Counted from the first letter of the stretch, positions 16,511 to 25,723 are shown. The stretch: DNA of 64,000 bases from Hyphomicrobiales bacterium (GCA_028290285.1 JAQGKD010000114.1:17259-81258), one strand, 5' to 3'. The notes: generated by a model not told the origin, from the letters alone. Made by a program: numbers and translations.

Positions 16511-17287
16511 TCAACGGACACCCGCGTGGGTCCGTGTCAGACGCATCGTCGTGAGTGCGTCCCCCGTGGCCGCATAGGATGTCGTGTTGTCGAAGATACA
16601 CCAGGTCTCTACACCCGCCTGCGCGTTTCGGACCAACTGTTGCGCAATGCTTTCGAGCCTTTCCTCGCCATAGGGCGAATAGTAAATTTGCGGCGAGCCA
16701 TGCAGGCGGTAATAAGCCATGCGTGTCCAGCCGCCGGGGACATCGGCTCCTTCGGCTCGCGGAGGATCGGCTGCAACGCGCGCGATACGGAGAGAACTGA
16801 AAAGGTCGTCCACGTCGTTCCCGAACCACGACGCATGGCGAGGCTCGCACGCGATCGGACCAGCCACCCGTTCGCGGATCGCAGTCAGGAAACTGGCGCT
16901 CTCAGCTTCCATGAATGTCTGTTTGGGCGGGAACTGAAGCAGGAGAGGCCCGAGCTTCGTACCGAGGCCGCCTATTTCCGACAGGAAGGTATCGAGTTCA
17001 GATGTGACCGCGAGCTGTCCGCTATGCGTGATGGTTTTGGGGACCTTCACCGAAAAGCGAAATAACTCTGTGACCGAGGCGGCCCAGCGCTCGTAAGTGG
17101 ACCTGCGATGGTGCCGGTAAAACGACGAGTTTATCTCGGTCGCCTGAAACGTTGAGCCATAGCGCTCGAGATGGGTCCCTGTCTGGGGAAAACCGTCCTG
17201 GTGGATCTTCGGGATGCTCCAGCCGGCGGTGCCGATGAAAATCGGCCCTGCGCCGCCCGTGGCCGAGCGTCCGTCCTGAGTAGCCAA
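16511..17287 (-). CDS. DUF72 family protein (YecE-like)
   Basis: A 258-residue TIM-barrel-like protein of the DUF72/YecE family, whose biochemical role is not established. Family motifs are IFIGTAGWSIPK, TFQATEINSSFYRHH, FRFSVKVPKTITH, LGPLLLQFPPKQTF, ACEPRHASWF, YYRLHGSPQIYYSPY and a C-terminal CIFDNTTSYAATGDALTT. It follows the SRAP gene with a one-base gap and is almost certainly translated from the same mRNA. Confidence 0.88.
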   Translation of the reverse strand: MATQDGRSATGGAGPIFIGTAGWSIPKIHQDGFPQTGTHLERYGSTFQATEINSSFYRHHRRSTYERWAASVTELFRFSVKVPKTITHSGQLAVTSELDTFLSEIGGLGTKLGPLLLQFPPKQTFMEAESASFLTAIRERVAGPIACEPRHASWFGNDVDDLFSSLRIARVAADPPRAEGADVPGGWTRMAYYRLHGSPQIYYSPYGEERLESIAQQLVRNAQAGVETWCIFDNTTSYAATGDALTTMRLTRTHAGVR

Positions 17288-17288
17288 G

Positions 17289-17867
17289 CTAGCGAACCTG
17301 TTCGACGTGAAGGGTGCCGGCAGGTAGCGGCTTCAGCAACTCGGCCTCAGGCCGCGTCAGTTCCAGCCACGACATCCAGTCCCTACGGTCGAGGACCACG
17401 ACCTGCCGATCGTGAAAGGGGGCAACGTCCGGGCCCGGGGAGGTGGTCAGAATCGTGAACGACGCCGGCACCCCGTCGGCAGCCGGCCGCCAGAGTCCCG
17501 CGAAGCAGAACCAATCCTCGCCAACTTTGGTAAAACGCCACTTGGACTTGGGCGACCTGGCACCGGTGAACTCGAAGAAGTGCGAGGCGGGGACAAGGCA
17601 TCGCCCCTTTGAGAAGCGGCGGTCTTCCGATCGGAAATTGATCACCGGCGGAGCCTTCGGCCGCCCAGGAGCGAGCCCCCACCTGAGTTGCACGAGTTCA
17701 ACGCCCCCTTCGGCCCAGCGTATGACAGGAGCCATCTCGGTGGGCCAAATGTCGCTCCGGGGCTCAAGGTTGGGCGCCGCTTGCTGGCCTCCGAACGGCA
17801 CCTTGATTTGACTGAACGCCTCCAGATAAGCGCTGTAGGGAACATCGTTTCCATAGTCATTGCACAT
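17289..17867 (-). CDS. SOS response-associated peptidase (SRAP; YedK/HMCES type)
   Basis: A 192-residue SRAP protein, which caps abasic sites in single-stranded DNA by forming a thiazolidine crosslink with its N-terminal cysteine. ATG 17867 is chosen because it places the obligatory cysteine at position 2 (MCNDYGND); the longer frame from 17879 would bury it. The other active-site elements are visible: Asn in PVINFRSE, Glu in PASHFFEF (GFYEW in most homologues) and the histidine in APFHDRQVVVL. The pairing with DUF72 suggests a linked genome-maintenance role, which is inference. Confidence 0.92.
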   Translation of the reverse strand: MCNDYGNDVPYSAYLEAFSQIKVPFGGQQAAPNLEPRSDIWPTEMAPVIRWAEGGVELVQLRWGLAPGRPKAPPVINFRSEDRRFSKGRCLVPASHFFEFTGARSPKSKWRFTKVGEDWFCFAGLWRPAADGVPASFTILTTSPGPDVAPFHDRQVVVLDRRDWMSWLELTRPEAELLKPLPAGTLHVEQVR

Positions 17868-18090
17868 TGGCTCGGGCACCGCATTCCGTTACGTCTGGAT
17901 CTCTGAACATCAAGGGCTGCTGCTTGTTCCCAAACGACACTTGCGCACTGGGCTTGGGCCGCAACCGGCGAAGGGCGCGAAGCCCTGCCTTCGCGGGAAA
18001 CCAAAGGCCACCCCAAGTTGTTCGCCTGTGGGTGCTCCTCCCTAAACGAACTTCGCGACAGACGACTCGGCGCATGAATGGGTGATCTCG

Positions 18091-20445
18091 ATGGCTGATA
18101 GCGAGCGGTACGGTAGCGCCCTCACCAGGGCAGAGCGCTACCGGCTCCTGATTGAGACGGTCAGCGACTACGCCATCTACATGCTCGACCCCGACGGCAT
18201 CGTGGCAAGCTGGAATCCAGGGGCGGAGCGCTTCAAGGGCTACACCGAAGAAGAAATCATCGGGCAGCACTTCTCGCGCTTCTACACCGACGAGGACCGG
18301 GCGGCCGGGCTGCCGCAAAGGGCCCTTGCAACCGCCCAAACGGAAGGCCGCTTCGAGCACGAAGGCTGGCGTATCCGAAAAGACGGGGCGCGGATGTGGG
18401 CGCACGTCATCATCGACCCGATCCGTTCTCCCGATGGCAAGCTCATCGGATTCGCCAAGATCACGCGTGACATAACAACCCGCCGCGATGCGCAGCTGGC
18501 GCTGAGGGCGAGCGAGGAGCGCTTCCGTCTCCTTGTCCAGAGCGTCCACGACTACGCGATCTACATGCTCGACCCACAGGGATATGTGGCGAGCTGGAAT
18601 CGCGGCGCACAGCGCCTGAAAGGCTATACCGAGCAGGAGATCATCAGCCGGCACTTTTCCCGCTTCTACACCGAGCAGGATCGGTCGACAGGGCTGCCTC
18701 AGCGCGCGTTGAAGATTGCCGTGGAGGAGGGCAAGTTCGAGCAGGTGGGCTGGCGCGTACGCAAAAACGGTTCACTGATGTGGGCGCATGTTGTCATCCA
18801 GCCGATCCACGACGATGACGGCATGCTCGTTGGCTATGCCAAGGTGACGCGCGATCTTTCGGAACGCAAGGCGACGGACGACGCTCTGCGCCGGAGCGAG
18901 GAGCGCTTCCGGCTGCTGGTGCAGGGCGTCCGGGACTACGCCATCTACATGCTCGACCCGCAGGGACGAATCACGAACTGGAACACCGGGGCTCAGCGAT
19001 TCAAGGGCTACACGGAAGGGGAGATCGTCGGAGAGCACTTCTCGCGGTTCTATACCGAAGAGGATCGCGCGGTGGAACTGCCCACGAAAGCCCTGATGAT
19101 CGCCGCCGAAGAAGGGCGCTTCGAGCAGGAGGGATGGCGGGTCCGCAAGGACGGCAGCCGCTTCTGGGCCAACGTCGTCATCGATGCCATCCGCGGCGAC
19201 GACAACGAGCTCATTGGCTTCGCCAAGGTCACGCGCGACATCACAGAGAAGCGCAAGGCGGAAGAGATTCTCGAACAAACGCGGGCGCGTTTCATTCAGT
19301 CGCAGAAGATGGAAGCGGTCGGACAACTTACCGGCGGCATCGCGCATGACTTCAATAACCTGCTCGCCGTCGTGCTGGGCAACCTCGACATGGCGCGCAA
19401 ACGCCTGCCGCCCGACCCGAAGCTCCGCCAGCTCATAGAGAACTCGATCCAGGCAGCGGATCGAGGTGCCACATTGACGAAACGTATGCTCGCCTTCGCC
19501 AGGCGCCAGCAGCTCACGGCAACAACAATCGACGTGCTGGACCTGGTCCGGGACATGTCGGACCTGATGCAGCGCTCGATCGGCTCCGGCATCCAGATCA
19601 CCACGCAGTTCCCGCTGCGGCTGGCGCCGGCGCATGCAGACGCCAATCAGTTGGAGCTGGCCCTGCTCAACCTGGTCGTGAACGCCCGCGACGCCATGCC
19701 GGACGGTGGCACTATCACGATATCGGCGAGGACGAAGACAATCAGCGAGGCGACGCAGAGCGGCCTCGCTCCGGGCGACTACGTGTGCCTTTCGGTGACC
19801 GACACGGGCGAGGGCATGGACGAGCAGACCCTTCGTCAGGCGGTCGAGCCGTTCTTCACCACGAAGGGCGTCGGCAAGGGCACCGGGCTTGGCCTGTCGA
19901 TGGTCCATGGATTTGCCGAGCAGTCGGGAGGCAGGTTGACGCTCAAGAGCAGGAAGGGTCGCGGCACGAGAGCGCAAGTCTGGTTGCCGGTGGGGATCGC
20001 AAACGAGGTGCCGCAGCAGGCGGAAGACCTCGAAGCGAGCAGCGGTCTGGCTGGCAAGCCGCTGTGCGTGCTCGTGGTTGACGACGATCCCCTCGTTCTC
20101 ATGAACACCACCGCGATGCTGGAGGACCTCGGCCATCGGGTCCTTGAGGCGACGTCGGGCGAGCAGGCGCTGCGCGTCCTGAGGCGCTCGCCTGACGTCG
20201 ATCTGCTCATCACCGACCAGCTCATGCCGGGGATGACGGGCACGCAACTGGTCGAGGCGGTAAGGCCAGCTCACCCCGACCTGCCGATAATTCTCGCCAC
20301 GGGCTACGCGGAGATGTCGCCAGATGCAGCGCCGGGCGTGCCCCGCCTCGACAAGCCATTTCTTCAGAAGGGTCTGGCACGCGTCATATCGGCCTCGATG
20401 CAAGTCAAGGAAGGCCGGGTGCTATGTCAGCCGAAACATTGTTGA
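18091..20445 (+). CDS. Hybrid sensor histidine kinase with three tandem PAS domains and a receiver
   Basis: A 784-residue cytoplasmic kinase with no membrane segment. Three PAS domains (about residues 15-135, 143-263 and 271-391) repeat with an exact 128-residue period, each beginning around DYAIYMLD. They are followed by a HisKA domain with phospho-acceptor His419 (GGIAHDFNNLL) and an HATPase with NARDAM, DTGEGM and GKGTGLGLSM. The C-terminal receiver has VVDDDP and phospho-acceptor Asp709 (LLITDQLMPGM). ATG 18091 is preferred to the GTG at 18082. The signal is unknown. No cognate output regulator adjoins it, so phosphotransfer to a distant partner is expected. Confidence 0.92.
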   Translation: MADSERYGSALTRAERYRLLIETVSDYAIYMLDPDGIVASWNPGAERFKGYTEEEIIGQHFSRFYTDEDRAAGLPQRALATAQTEGRFEHEGWRIRKDGARMWAHVIIDPIRSPDGKLIGFAKITRDITTRRDAQLALRASEERFRLLVQSVHDYAIYMLDPQGYVASWNRGAQRLKGYTEQEIISRHFSRFYTEQDRSTGLPQRALKIAVEEGKFEQVGWRVRKNGSLMWAHVVIQPIHDDDGMLVGYAKVTRDLSERKATDDALRRSEERFRLLVQGVRDYAIYMLDPQGRITNWNTGAQRFKGYTEGEIVGEHFSRFYTEEDRAVELPTKALMIAAEEGRFEQEGWRVRKDGSRFWANVVIDAIRGDDNELIGFAKVTRDITEKRKAEEILEQTRARFIQSQKMEAVGQLTGGIAHDFNNLLAVVLGNLDMARKRLPPDPKLRQLIENSIQAADRGATLTKRMLAFARRQQLTATTIDVLDLVRDMSDLMQRSIGSGIQITTQFPLRLAPAHADANQLELALLNLVVNARDAMPDGGTITISARTKTISEATQSGLAPGDYVCLSVTDTGEGMDEQTLRQAVEPFFTTKGVGKGTGLGLSMVHGFAEQSGGRLTLKSRKGRGTRAQVWLPVGIANEVPQQAEDLEASSGLAGKPLCVLVVDDDPLVLMNTTAMLEDLGHRVLEATSGEQALRVLRRSPDVDLLITDQLMPGMTGTQLVEAVRPAHPDLPIILATGYAEMSPDAAPGVPRLDKPFLQKGLARVISASMQVKEGRVLCQPKHC
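18166..19317 (+). repeat. Three in-frame 384-bp tandem repeats encoding PAS domains
   Basis: Equivalent gactacgc positions fall at 18166, 18550 and 18934, exactly 384 bp (128 codons) apart. Long blocks are near-identical at nucleotide level, for example the segments encoding DYAIYMLDP, FKGYTE and HFSRFYTE. This indicates internal duplication within the kinase gene rather than shuffling of unrelated PAS domains. Confidence 0.85.
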
Positions 20446-20518
20446 GCGGCCCGCGAAAATCGGGACGACATGTGAAAGTGCTTCATCGCGAAGTCCGCTG
20501 GGCAGCGCACGATTTCGT

Positions 20519-20965
20519 TCAGGAAGAAAACAAGTCCTGAACCAGCCGGCGCAGCCAGCGGTGGCCTGAATCCGCATCCATACGCGGGTGCCAGAGGAGC
20601 GATACCGTCATTTCCGGCATTGGAAATGGCAGCGCGAAACTATGCATTCCATCTTTCAGCACCCCGGTGTGCCGATCGGGAACGGTAGCGATCAGGTCGC
20701 TGGCGCGGGCTAATGCAAGTGCTGTCGCAAAGCCGCCAACGATGGTCGTGATCTCTCGTTTTAGACTTAGTATTGCTAATGCCTCGTCCGGCGGACCACT
20801 ATCGCCTTCGCCGCGCGAGACCAAGATGTGGTTTCCGGAACAGTATCTTTGCGGGGTCATCTCTCCAGTGCTCAACGGATGTCCTTGACGCACCACGCCA
20901 ACGAAGCGATCACGGAACAACGCTGTTGCCCGGACCTCCGAGGCCGTATTCCAGCGACGCATCAA
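20519..20965 (-). pseudogene. LysR-family regulator remnant (C-terminal effector domain only)
   Basis: The frame encodes about 148 residues matching the second half of a LysR substrate-binding domain: LFRDRFVGVVRQGHPLS, GGFATALALARASDLIATVPDRH and a C-terminal VSLLWHPRMDADSGHRWLR. The N-terminal helix-turn-helix and first effector subdomain are missing, and the sequence immediately upstream does not encode them. It is therefore a 5'-truncated pseudogene and cannot bind DNA in the usual way. Confidence 0.75.
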
Positions 20966-21000
20966 AGATCATCTACAACGATGAGCGCCCGCATAGGGCT

Positions 21001-21022
21001 GCTTCGGAAATCCTACCGAAGC
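21001..21022 (-). terminator. Stem-loop just downstream of the EAL gene
   Basis: GCTTCGG (21001-21007) pairs perfectly with CCGAAGC (21016-21022) around an 8-base loop. It lies about 30 bases after the stop codon of the EAL gene on the minus strand. No U-run follows on that strand, so it is at best a weak terminator. Confidence 0.3.
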
Positions 21023-21051
21023 TTTGGAGCCTACTCGACAATCAGGGATGG

Positions 21052-21804
21052 TCAGGCGATTGGAGAAAGGACCGGCGTTGGGAGTGCCCGGAACGCGGGC
21101 TGAGCCAGAACATAACCCTGAATAAGATAAACTCCGAGGTCCCGCAGGGCCTCCAGCTCGCCCGTTGTCTCGACACCCTCACAGATAACAGCGATGGACA
21201 GATCTTCCATCATTCGCGCTATATGTTTCAGCACCGTGCGTTTCACTGGGTCCGTGTCTATGTTGCGGACCAGGGCCATGTCGATCTTCACGAGGTCCGG
21301 CTGAAACTGCGCGAGAAGGTTAATGCCCGCATATCCCGCGCCAAAGTCGTCAATGGCCGTTTTAAAGCCGATTTCCCGGTATGTGCGCAGGATATCGAGC
21401 ACATGTGCGGTATCGAGCTTTTCCTCTTCGGTAAATTCAAAGATGATCCGGTCGAGGGGGAAGCCGGTCCGCCTCGCTGCCGCGAGGGTCAGCCTTATGC
21501 ACGCCCTGGGCTCATAGACGGCGTTGGGCATGAAGTTGATTGAGAGCATCGCGTTCGTCGCGGGGAGGCCTAATTCTGTTGCAGTTTCGAGTGCCTTGAC
21601 GCGGCACTGCTGATCGAACGCGTATCGATTTGCATCATTGAGGGTGGAGAGCACGGAATAGGCGCTCTCACCGTTTGGTCCCCGAACGAGCGCTTCGTGT
21701 GCGAACGTTGCACCCGTGCTAATGTTTACAATCGGCTGGAACGCCATCTCGAAGGGCTGCATGAAAGCATCCCCGTTCCGGCACCCTTCACACTTCGTGG
21801 TCAT
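21052..21804 (-). CDS. EAL-domain cyclic-di-GMP phosphodiesterase (stand-alone)
   Basis: A 250-residue single-domain EAL protein predicted to hydrolyse c-di-GMP to pGpG in the cytoplasm. Catalytic and metal motifs appear intact: EALVRG, LSINFMPNA, IIFEFTEEE, AIDDFGAGYAG, KIDMALV, VICEGVET and IQGYVLAQP. A CxxC pair near the N-terminus (CEGCR) precedes the domain and might bind metal or sense redox; this is speculative. It is one of three c-di-GMP genes in a 5-kb stretch. Confidence 0.9.
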   Translation of the reverse strand: MTTKCEGCRNGDAFMQPFEMAFQPIVNISTGATFAHEALVRGPNGESAYSVLSTLNDANRYAFDQQCRVKALETATELGLPATNAMLSINFMPNAVYEPRACIRLTLAAARRTGFPLDRIIFEFTEEEKLDTAHVLDILRTYREIGFKTAIDDFGAGYAGINLLAQFQPDLVKIDMALVRNIDTDPVKRTVLKHIARMMEDLSIAVICEGVETTGELEALRDLGVYLIQGYVLAQPAFRALPTPVLSPIA

Positions 21805-22040
21805 CCGAATCCTCCTAATATTCTCAACGTTATACGGCGACGTTAAAAAACTGTGAGCCTGTCGCGAACGGCGCTTGCCCAGGTGGGGCGGTGGCCTATC
21901 CGGCAGCCATTTTCATGGCATCCCTTCCGGGTAAAGCTCTGAAAGGTGATCCGCTCTCGCGTCGCGACGCTACCGGGGGTCCCCGGGGGCTCGAACGCAA
22001 GCGAACGTGTCGATGCGCGGCCAGCCGCGCGCGCTCCCGG

Positions 22041-24116
22041 TCAGCCGAACGGGGACTGCTGGTTTGAATTTCGAAACACCGCCAGATCGCCTGCTGTGAC
22101 GGGTTCTGCCGACCGCAAATACTCGCGAACTGTCGATGGCGGCATCGGCTTCGCGAACAGATACCCTTGGCCGTGAGTGCAACCCATGCCGAGCAGGGTG
22201 GCCAGCTGTTCCGACGTTTCAATTCCCTCAGCTACAATGGCCAAGCCTAGATTTGACCCAAGCCCGATGATAGCAGACGCAATAGCGTGTGAATGCCTGT
22301 CGGTGCACAAGTCACGTACAAACGTCTGGTCTAATTTAAGCGTGCTCACCGGGAATTTCTTGAGGTGAGTCAATGAGGCATAGCCAGTGCCAAAGTCATC
22401 CAATGCAAGCTCCACTCCTCTCCGCCTTAACAACTCCAACTGACAAAGGAGGTCGCTCTCGGAGCGAGAAAGAAGAACGGACTCGGTGATCTCAACCTGC
22501 AAACAACTTCCAGCCAGCCCTTTTTCATCTAGGCGTCTGATGAGCTCATCGGCGATGCCCCCGTATGCAAAATCCGCCTCTGAGAGGTTTATGGCTACAT
22601 GTCCGAAGGGCAGCTTCTCAGCAGTCCATTGCGCGATTTGCTCGATGACGGCGGTTACCATCACTTTTGAAACATCGAGGGCGATGTCGGGGTAATCCAA
22701 CGCTGCTGCAAAGTTCTTTGCAGGCTCCACGCGCTTTGGAAGGCGGCACCGTGCAAGGGCTTCAAAGCCGTGAATTCGCCCGTTGCTTAAGCAAACCATC
22801 GGCTGGTAATGGGGCAGTAGCCGCCCTTCTGAAATCGCGCTGCGGATCATCCTGCGTGTCGATAGCCGCGTCTGTAGACTGGCTCGCATAACCCCTGTGA
22901 AGGTCTCTACCCGATTCCGTCCCGCCTCCTTTGCCGCAAATAGTGCGAGATCAGCTGCTTTCATGATCTCAGTCGGGTCACTGCCGTGCTCTGGTGCGTG
23001 CGCGAGGCCGATGCTCGCTCGGGGCAACAGGGGCAGTCCCCTGTATGAAAATTGGGGCTGCATCGCATCCAGCAGTGACTTCATGTTTTCAAGGGCCTCT
23101 CGAGGCCTGACCCCCCTCAGGAGAACGGAGAATTCATCTCCGCCACAACGGGCGACAAAAACCGTTTTAGATGTGAAAGAGCCAAGTCTACGTCCTGCTT
23201 CACGTAGAAGTTCGTCCCCCACTTCGTGCCCCGCAGAATCATTCACCTCTTTGAACATGTCGAGGTCCAAGAGAGCGAGGCTGAACGGCTCACCCGAACA
23301 CTTCATTGCAGCAATCGCGGACTGAAGTTCTTTCTTGAAGTGCAAACGGTTCGGCAAGTCGGTGACGTCGTCCCTGTGGGCTGCCACCCAAAGGCGCTGG
23401 CCTGCCTCTTCTTCCGCAGTTATTTCCTTAAAAGTTCCAAATTGAAGAAGTCTTCCTTCCCGCGCGACCGAAGCTGCCTCAGACTTTACCCATATAATCC
23501 GACCGTCCGGATGCAGAACACGAAATTTGGCGGGTACCCCGATGGCGACCGCTCGCATTGCGAGTTGCCGGTCTTCCACCAGGATGCGCTCGCCAAAGTC
23601 CGCAAGACTACAACTCTCAAGCGCCAAGGTATGCCCGCTATTCTCAGAGAGTGTCAGCGACTGAGCCGCTGGATCGTACTCCCAGGCAACCATCGCCCCC
23701 GCAAATAATGCAAACCTCAAGCTCTCTTCGCTCAGGCGCAATTTTTCTTCCGCCGTCCGCTTTTCGCTGACGTCGCGGTACGCGACTGTGAGACCATGTT
23801 CAGTCGGCAAGGCGTGCGCCTCGATCCACATCTGAAAGGGCTCGTAAAATGCTGTAAGCGAAGAGCGCGATCCAGCCGCAGCGGCGCTCTTGTACGCCGT
23901 TCCGAAGTCCGTGGACTCAAGCCCAGGGAACGTCTCCCAGACGTTTCGTCCTACCAAGTCTGTGCCGGGCGAGAGCAAGTCCTTCGCGCGTCCGTTCAGA
24001 AACAGGAAGCGCCACTGTTTGTCCAGAATGAAGACGCTGTCGCTTGTTAAGTTGAAAGCCGCCAGCAAATGATCGGGAAGGCTTGGCGGGTGACTTGGTG
24101 CCGATGCGGAGGTCAT
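22041..24116 (-). CDS. PAS-GGDEF-EAL dual-domain c-di-GMP signalling protein
   Basis: A 691-residue cytoplasmic protein with a PAS domain (about 15-115), a second PAS-like region (about 125-240), a GGDEF domain (about 250-415) and an EAL domain (about 430-680). The diguanylate cyclase motif is intact (VARCGGDEFSVLL) with LLDLDMFKEVND before it. The phosphodiesterase motifs are also intact (GFEALARC, INLSEADF, EITESVLL, DDFGTGYASL, KLDQTFV, VAEGIET, GQGYLFAKP). Both activities are possible, and which dominates cannot be read from sequence. A small hypothetical gene lies 38 bp upstream on the same strand. Confidence 0.92.
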   Translation of the reverse strand: MTSASAPSHPPSLPDHLLAAFNLTSDSVFILDKQWRFLFLNGRAKDLLSPGTDLVGRNVWETFPGLESTDFGTAYKSAAAAGSRSSLTAFYEPFQMWIEAHALPTEHGLTVAYRDVSEKRTAEEKLRLSEESLRFALFAGAMVAWEYDPAAQSLTLSENSGHTLALESCSLADFGERILVEDRQLAMRAVAIGVPAKFRVLHPDGRIIWVKSEAASVAREGRLLQFGTFKEITAEEEAGQRLWVAAHRDDVTDLPNRLHFKKELQSAIAAMKCSGEPFSLALLDLDMFKEVNDSAGHEVGDELLREAGRRLGSFTSKTVFVARCGGDEFSVLLRGVRPREALENMKSLLDAMQPQFSYRGLPLLPRASIGLAHAPEHGSDPTEIMKAADLALFAAKEAGRNRVETFTGVMRASLQTRLSTRRMIRSAISEGRLLPHYQPMVCLSNGRIHGFEALARCRLPKRVEPAKNFAAALDYPDIALDVSKVMVTAVIEQIAQWTAEKLPFGHVAINLSEADFAYGGIADELIRRLDEKGLAGSCLQVEITESVLLSRSESDLLCQLELLRRRGVELALDDFGTGYASLTHLKKFPVSTLKLDQTFVRDLCTDRHSHAIASAIIGLGSNLGLAIVAEGIETSEQLATLLGMGCTHGQGYLFAKPMPPSTVREYLRSAEPVTAGDLAVFRNSNQQSPFG

Positions 24117-24154
24117 GCTGAAATCCAGAACTAATCGCCGCGCTCGCTAAAGCT

Positions 24155-24406
24155 TCACTGGCGCGTTCTAGCGCAGCTAGCTGCGCCCTGCACCGATTCG
24201 CCAAGCTCTTGCCGAAGGCACCCTACTACTGCATCCACCAACATTTTCCGACGCTCATGGTCGGGGATGGTACTCAAATATGTGGCTAAAAGTCCGGCTG
24301 TTGCGACGCAGACCTCGCTGACTCTGACGTCCCGATTGTCGAAGTATCTTGCTATTACCGAGTTCAGTTCGAGTGCGAGCGGCGTGTGCATTTCAATCTC
24401 CAGCAT
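24155..24406 (-). CDS. Small hypothetical protein
   Basis: An 83-residue frame I do not recognise. It is predicted to be mostly helical, rich in Leu, Val and Arg (for example LALELNSVIARYFDNRD), with no signal peptide or membrane segment. It ends 38 bp upstream of the PAS-GGDEF-EAL gene on the same strand and may be its operon partner. An in-frame ATG six codons in is an alternative start. The absence of overlap with another gene and its coding-like composition are the only support. Confidence 0.45.
   Translation of the reverse strand: MLEIEMHTPLALELNSVIARYFDNRDVRVSEVCVATAGLLATYLSTIPDHERRKMLVDAVVGCLRQELGESVQGAASCARTRQ
24171..24186. promoter_or_regulatory. Perfect 16-bp palindrome upstream of the PAS-GGDEF-EAL gene
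   Basis: GCGCAGCTAGCTGCGC is self-complementary over 16 bases. It lies within the 3' end of the small hypothetical gene and about 55 bp before the GGDEF-EAL start. It could be an operator or a 6-bp hairpin with a CTAG loop. No second copy was noticed. Confidence 0.25.
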
Positions 24407-24724
24407 CGGTCAGATCACTGATCGGTGCAGAAAGTTAGCAAACAATTAACGCGGCTTCGCCTCTGTCCGAATTAGGCCAATCTGCTGTGTATTTCAAGGT
24501 GTGGCCTTTACCATCATAGTCCGTCTGGACTATTCTGAACGCTGGTCGCTTTCGTGCACTCCGCTCATCCCCGCCGATTGCTCCGGGGAATGTTACGGCG
24601 AGCTACATGCGTTCAAGTCAGCAGACATCTGTCGAGCTCCAGTCGATATAATTAACTAATTCAAGGTTTGCTCCGGACAACGGCATTGCCGCGCGATCTC
24701 CAAAAGTCTTCCAAGGATTCTCCG
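24407..24724. other. Divergent intergenic region between c-di-GMP genes
   Basis: About 320 bases separating the minus-strand small gene/GGDEF-EAL unit from the plus-strand GAF-GGDEF gene. It is more AT-rich than its surroundings (for example gatataattaactaattc near 24645-24664), as expected for promoters in both directions. No gene or clear operator was seen. Confidence 0.45.
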
Positions 24725-25723
24725 ATGCTGCTGAACCGTTGCTTCGACGAACAGGGCCGACTATCGGCCCTCAGGCGCTACCAGGTTTTGGATACGGCGG
24801 TTGAACCACAGTTCGAAACGGTGATTACTCTCGTCAAGCAGATCTTTTCCGTCCCCATGTGCGCAGTTTCCCTAATTGACAGCGACCGTCAGTGGTTCAA
24901 GGCAAAGCGCGGACTGGAGTTGACCGAGACGGCGCGGGACATCGCGTTCTGCGATTACACCATCAGAAGTGAAGCTCCGCTGCTTGTGGATGACGCACTA
25001 TGCGACGTACGGTTTGCCAATAATCCGCTCGTGAGCGGTCCGCCGTTCATCAGGAGTTACGCTGGAGTTCCTTTAACTTCGCCAGAAGGCTACAATATTG
25101 GGAGCTTATGCGTTATCGACACTGCTCCACGCCACCTCGGGTCCGCAGAAACGGACGTCCTGGTGAATTTTGGAAAACTCATCGTTGAACTGCTTGAGCT
25201 TCGTGAGATCGCTTCTGTAGATGGACTTACAAACGCTCTCACGCGCGGAGCATGGCTCAAGCTTGCTGCAGCAGAGTTGAGCCGTTCCTATCGTTACAAT
25301 CGTAGCGCATCTATTGTGATGTTGGACGTGGACCATTTCAAAGCGATCAACGATCGGTACGGGCACGCGGCAGGAGACGAGGTGTTGCAGTTGCTGTCGT
25401 CCCACTGCATGGAGCAGCTCCGCCTCGGCGACGCTTTTGGACGCATCGGAGGAGAGGAGTTTGCAATCCTACTCTTGGAAAGCGATCTGAGGGAGGCGAT
25501 GGCCTCTGCTGAACGCCTGCGGCAATGCATTTCACGCATCAGATGGAGCCATGTTGAACAGTCCGGCTGTATCACTGCCAGCTTCGGCGTTGCCAGTTCC
25601 GATAACATGCTCCGATCTGTAACATCAATGCTCACCTGTGCGGACCAGGCGCTGTATGCGGCCAAGAGAAATGGGAGGAACAGATGCGAGGCTTACTGTG
25701 CACCCGCAAAGTTCGCCTCATAG
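24725..25723 (+). CDS. GAF-GGDEF diguanylate cyclase
   Basis: A 332-residue cytoplasmic protein. The N-terminal GAF domain (about residues 20-165) has CAVSLIDSDRQWFKAKRGLE, RDIAFCDYTIRSEAPLLVDD and YAGVPLTSPEGYNIGSLCVID. The C-terminal GGDEF domain (about 175-330) has MLDVDHFKAINDRYGHAAGD and an active GGEEF signature in FGRIGGEEFAILL. It should synthesise c-di-GMP in response to a small ligand or redox state sensed by GAF. ATG 24725 is chosen for its aaggat ribosome site; the frame extends upstream to 24668. Confidence 0.9.
   Translation: MLLNRCFDEQGRLSALRRYQVLDTAVEPQFETVITLVKQIFSVPMCAVSLIDSDRQWFKAKRGLELTETARDIAFCDYTIRSEAPLLVDDALCDVRFANNPLVSGPPFIRSYAGVPLTSPEGYNIGSLCVIDTAPRHLGSAETDVLVNFGKLIVELLELREIASVDGLTNALTRGAWLKLAAAELSRSYRYNRSASIVMLDVDHFKAINDRYGHAAGDEVLQLLSSHCMEQLRLGDAFGRIGGEEFAILLLESDLREAMASAERLRQCISRIRWSHVEQSGCITASFGVASSDNMLRSVTSMLTCADQALYAAKRNGRNRCEAYCAPAKFAS

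Noticed and set aside
18772..20403. A 543-codon minus-strand open frame opposite the hybrid kinase
   Set aside because: It is antisense to intact PAS, HisKA, HATPase and receiver motifs, and its translation has no domain similarity.
20974..21000. Plus-strand peptide YNDERPHRA resembling the C-terminal motif of IS3-type transposases
   Set aside because: Only about nine residues match, flanking residues do not, and no inverted repeats or other transposase motifs were seen. Chance is likely, though an IS scar beside the truncated LysR gene is not excluded.
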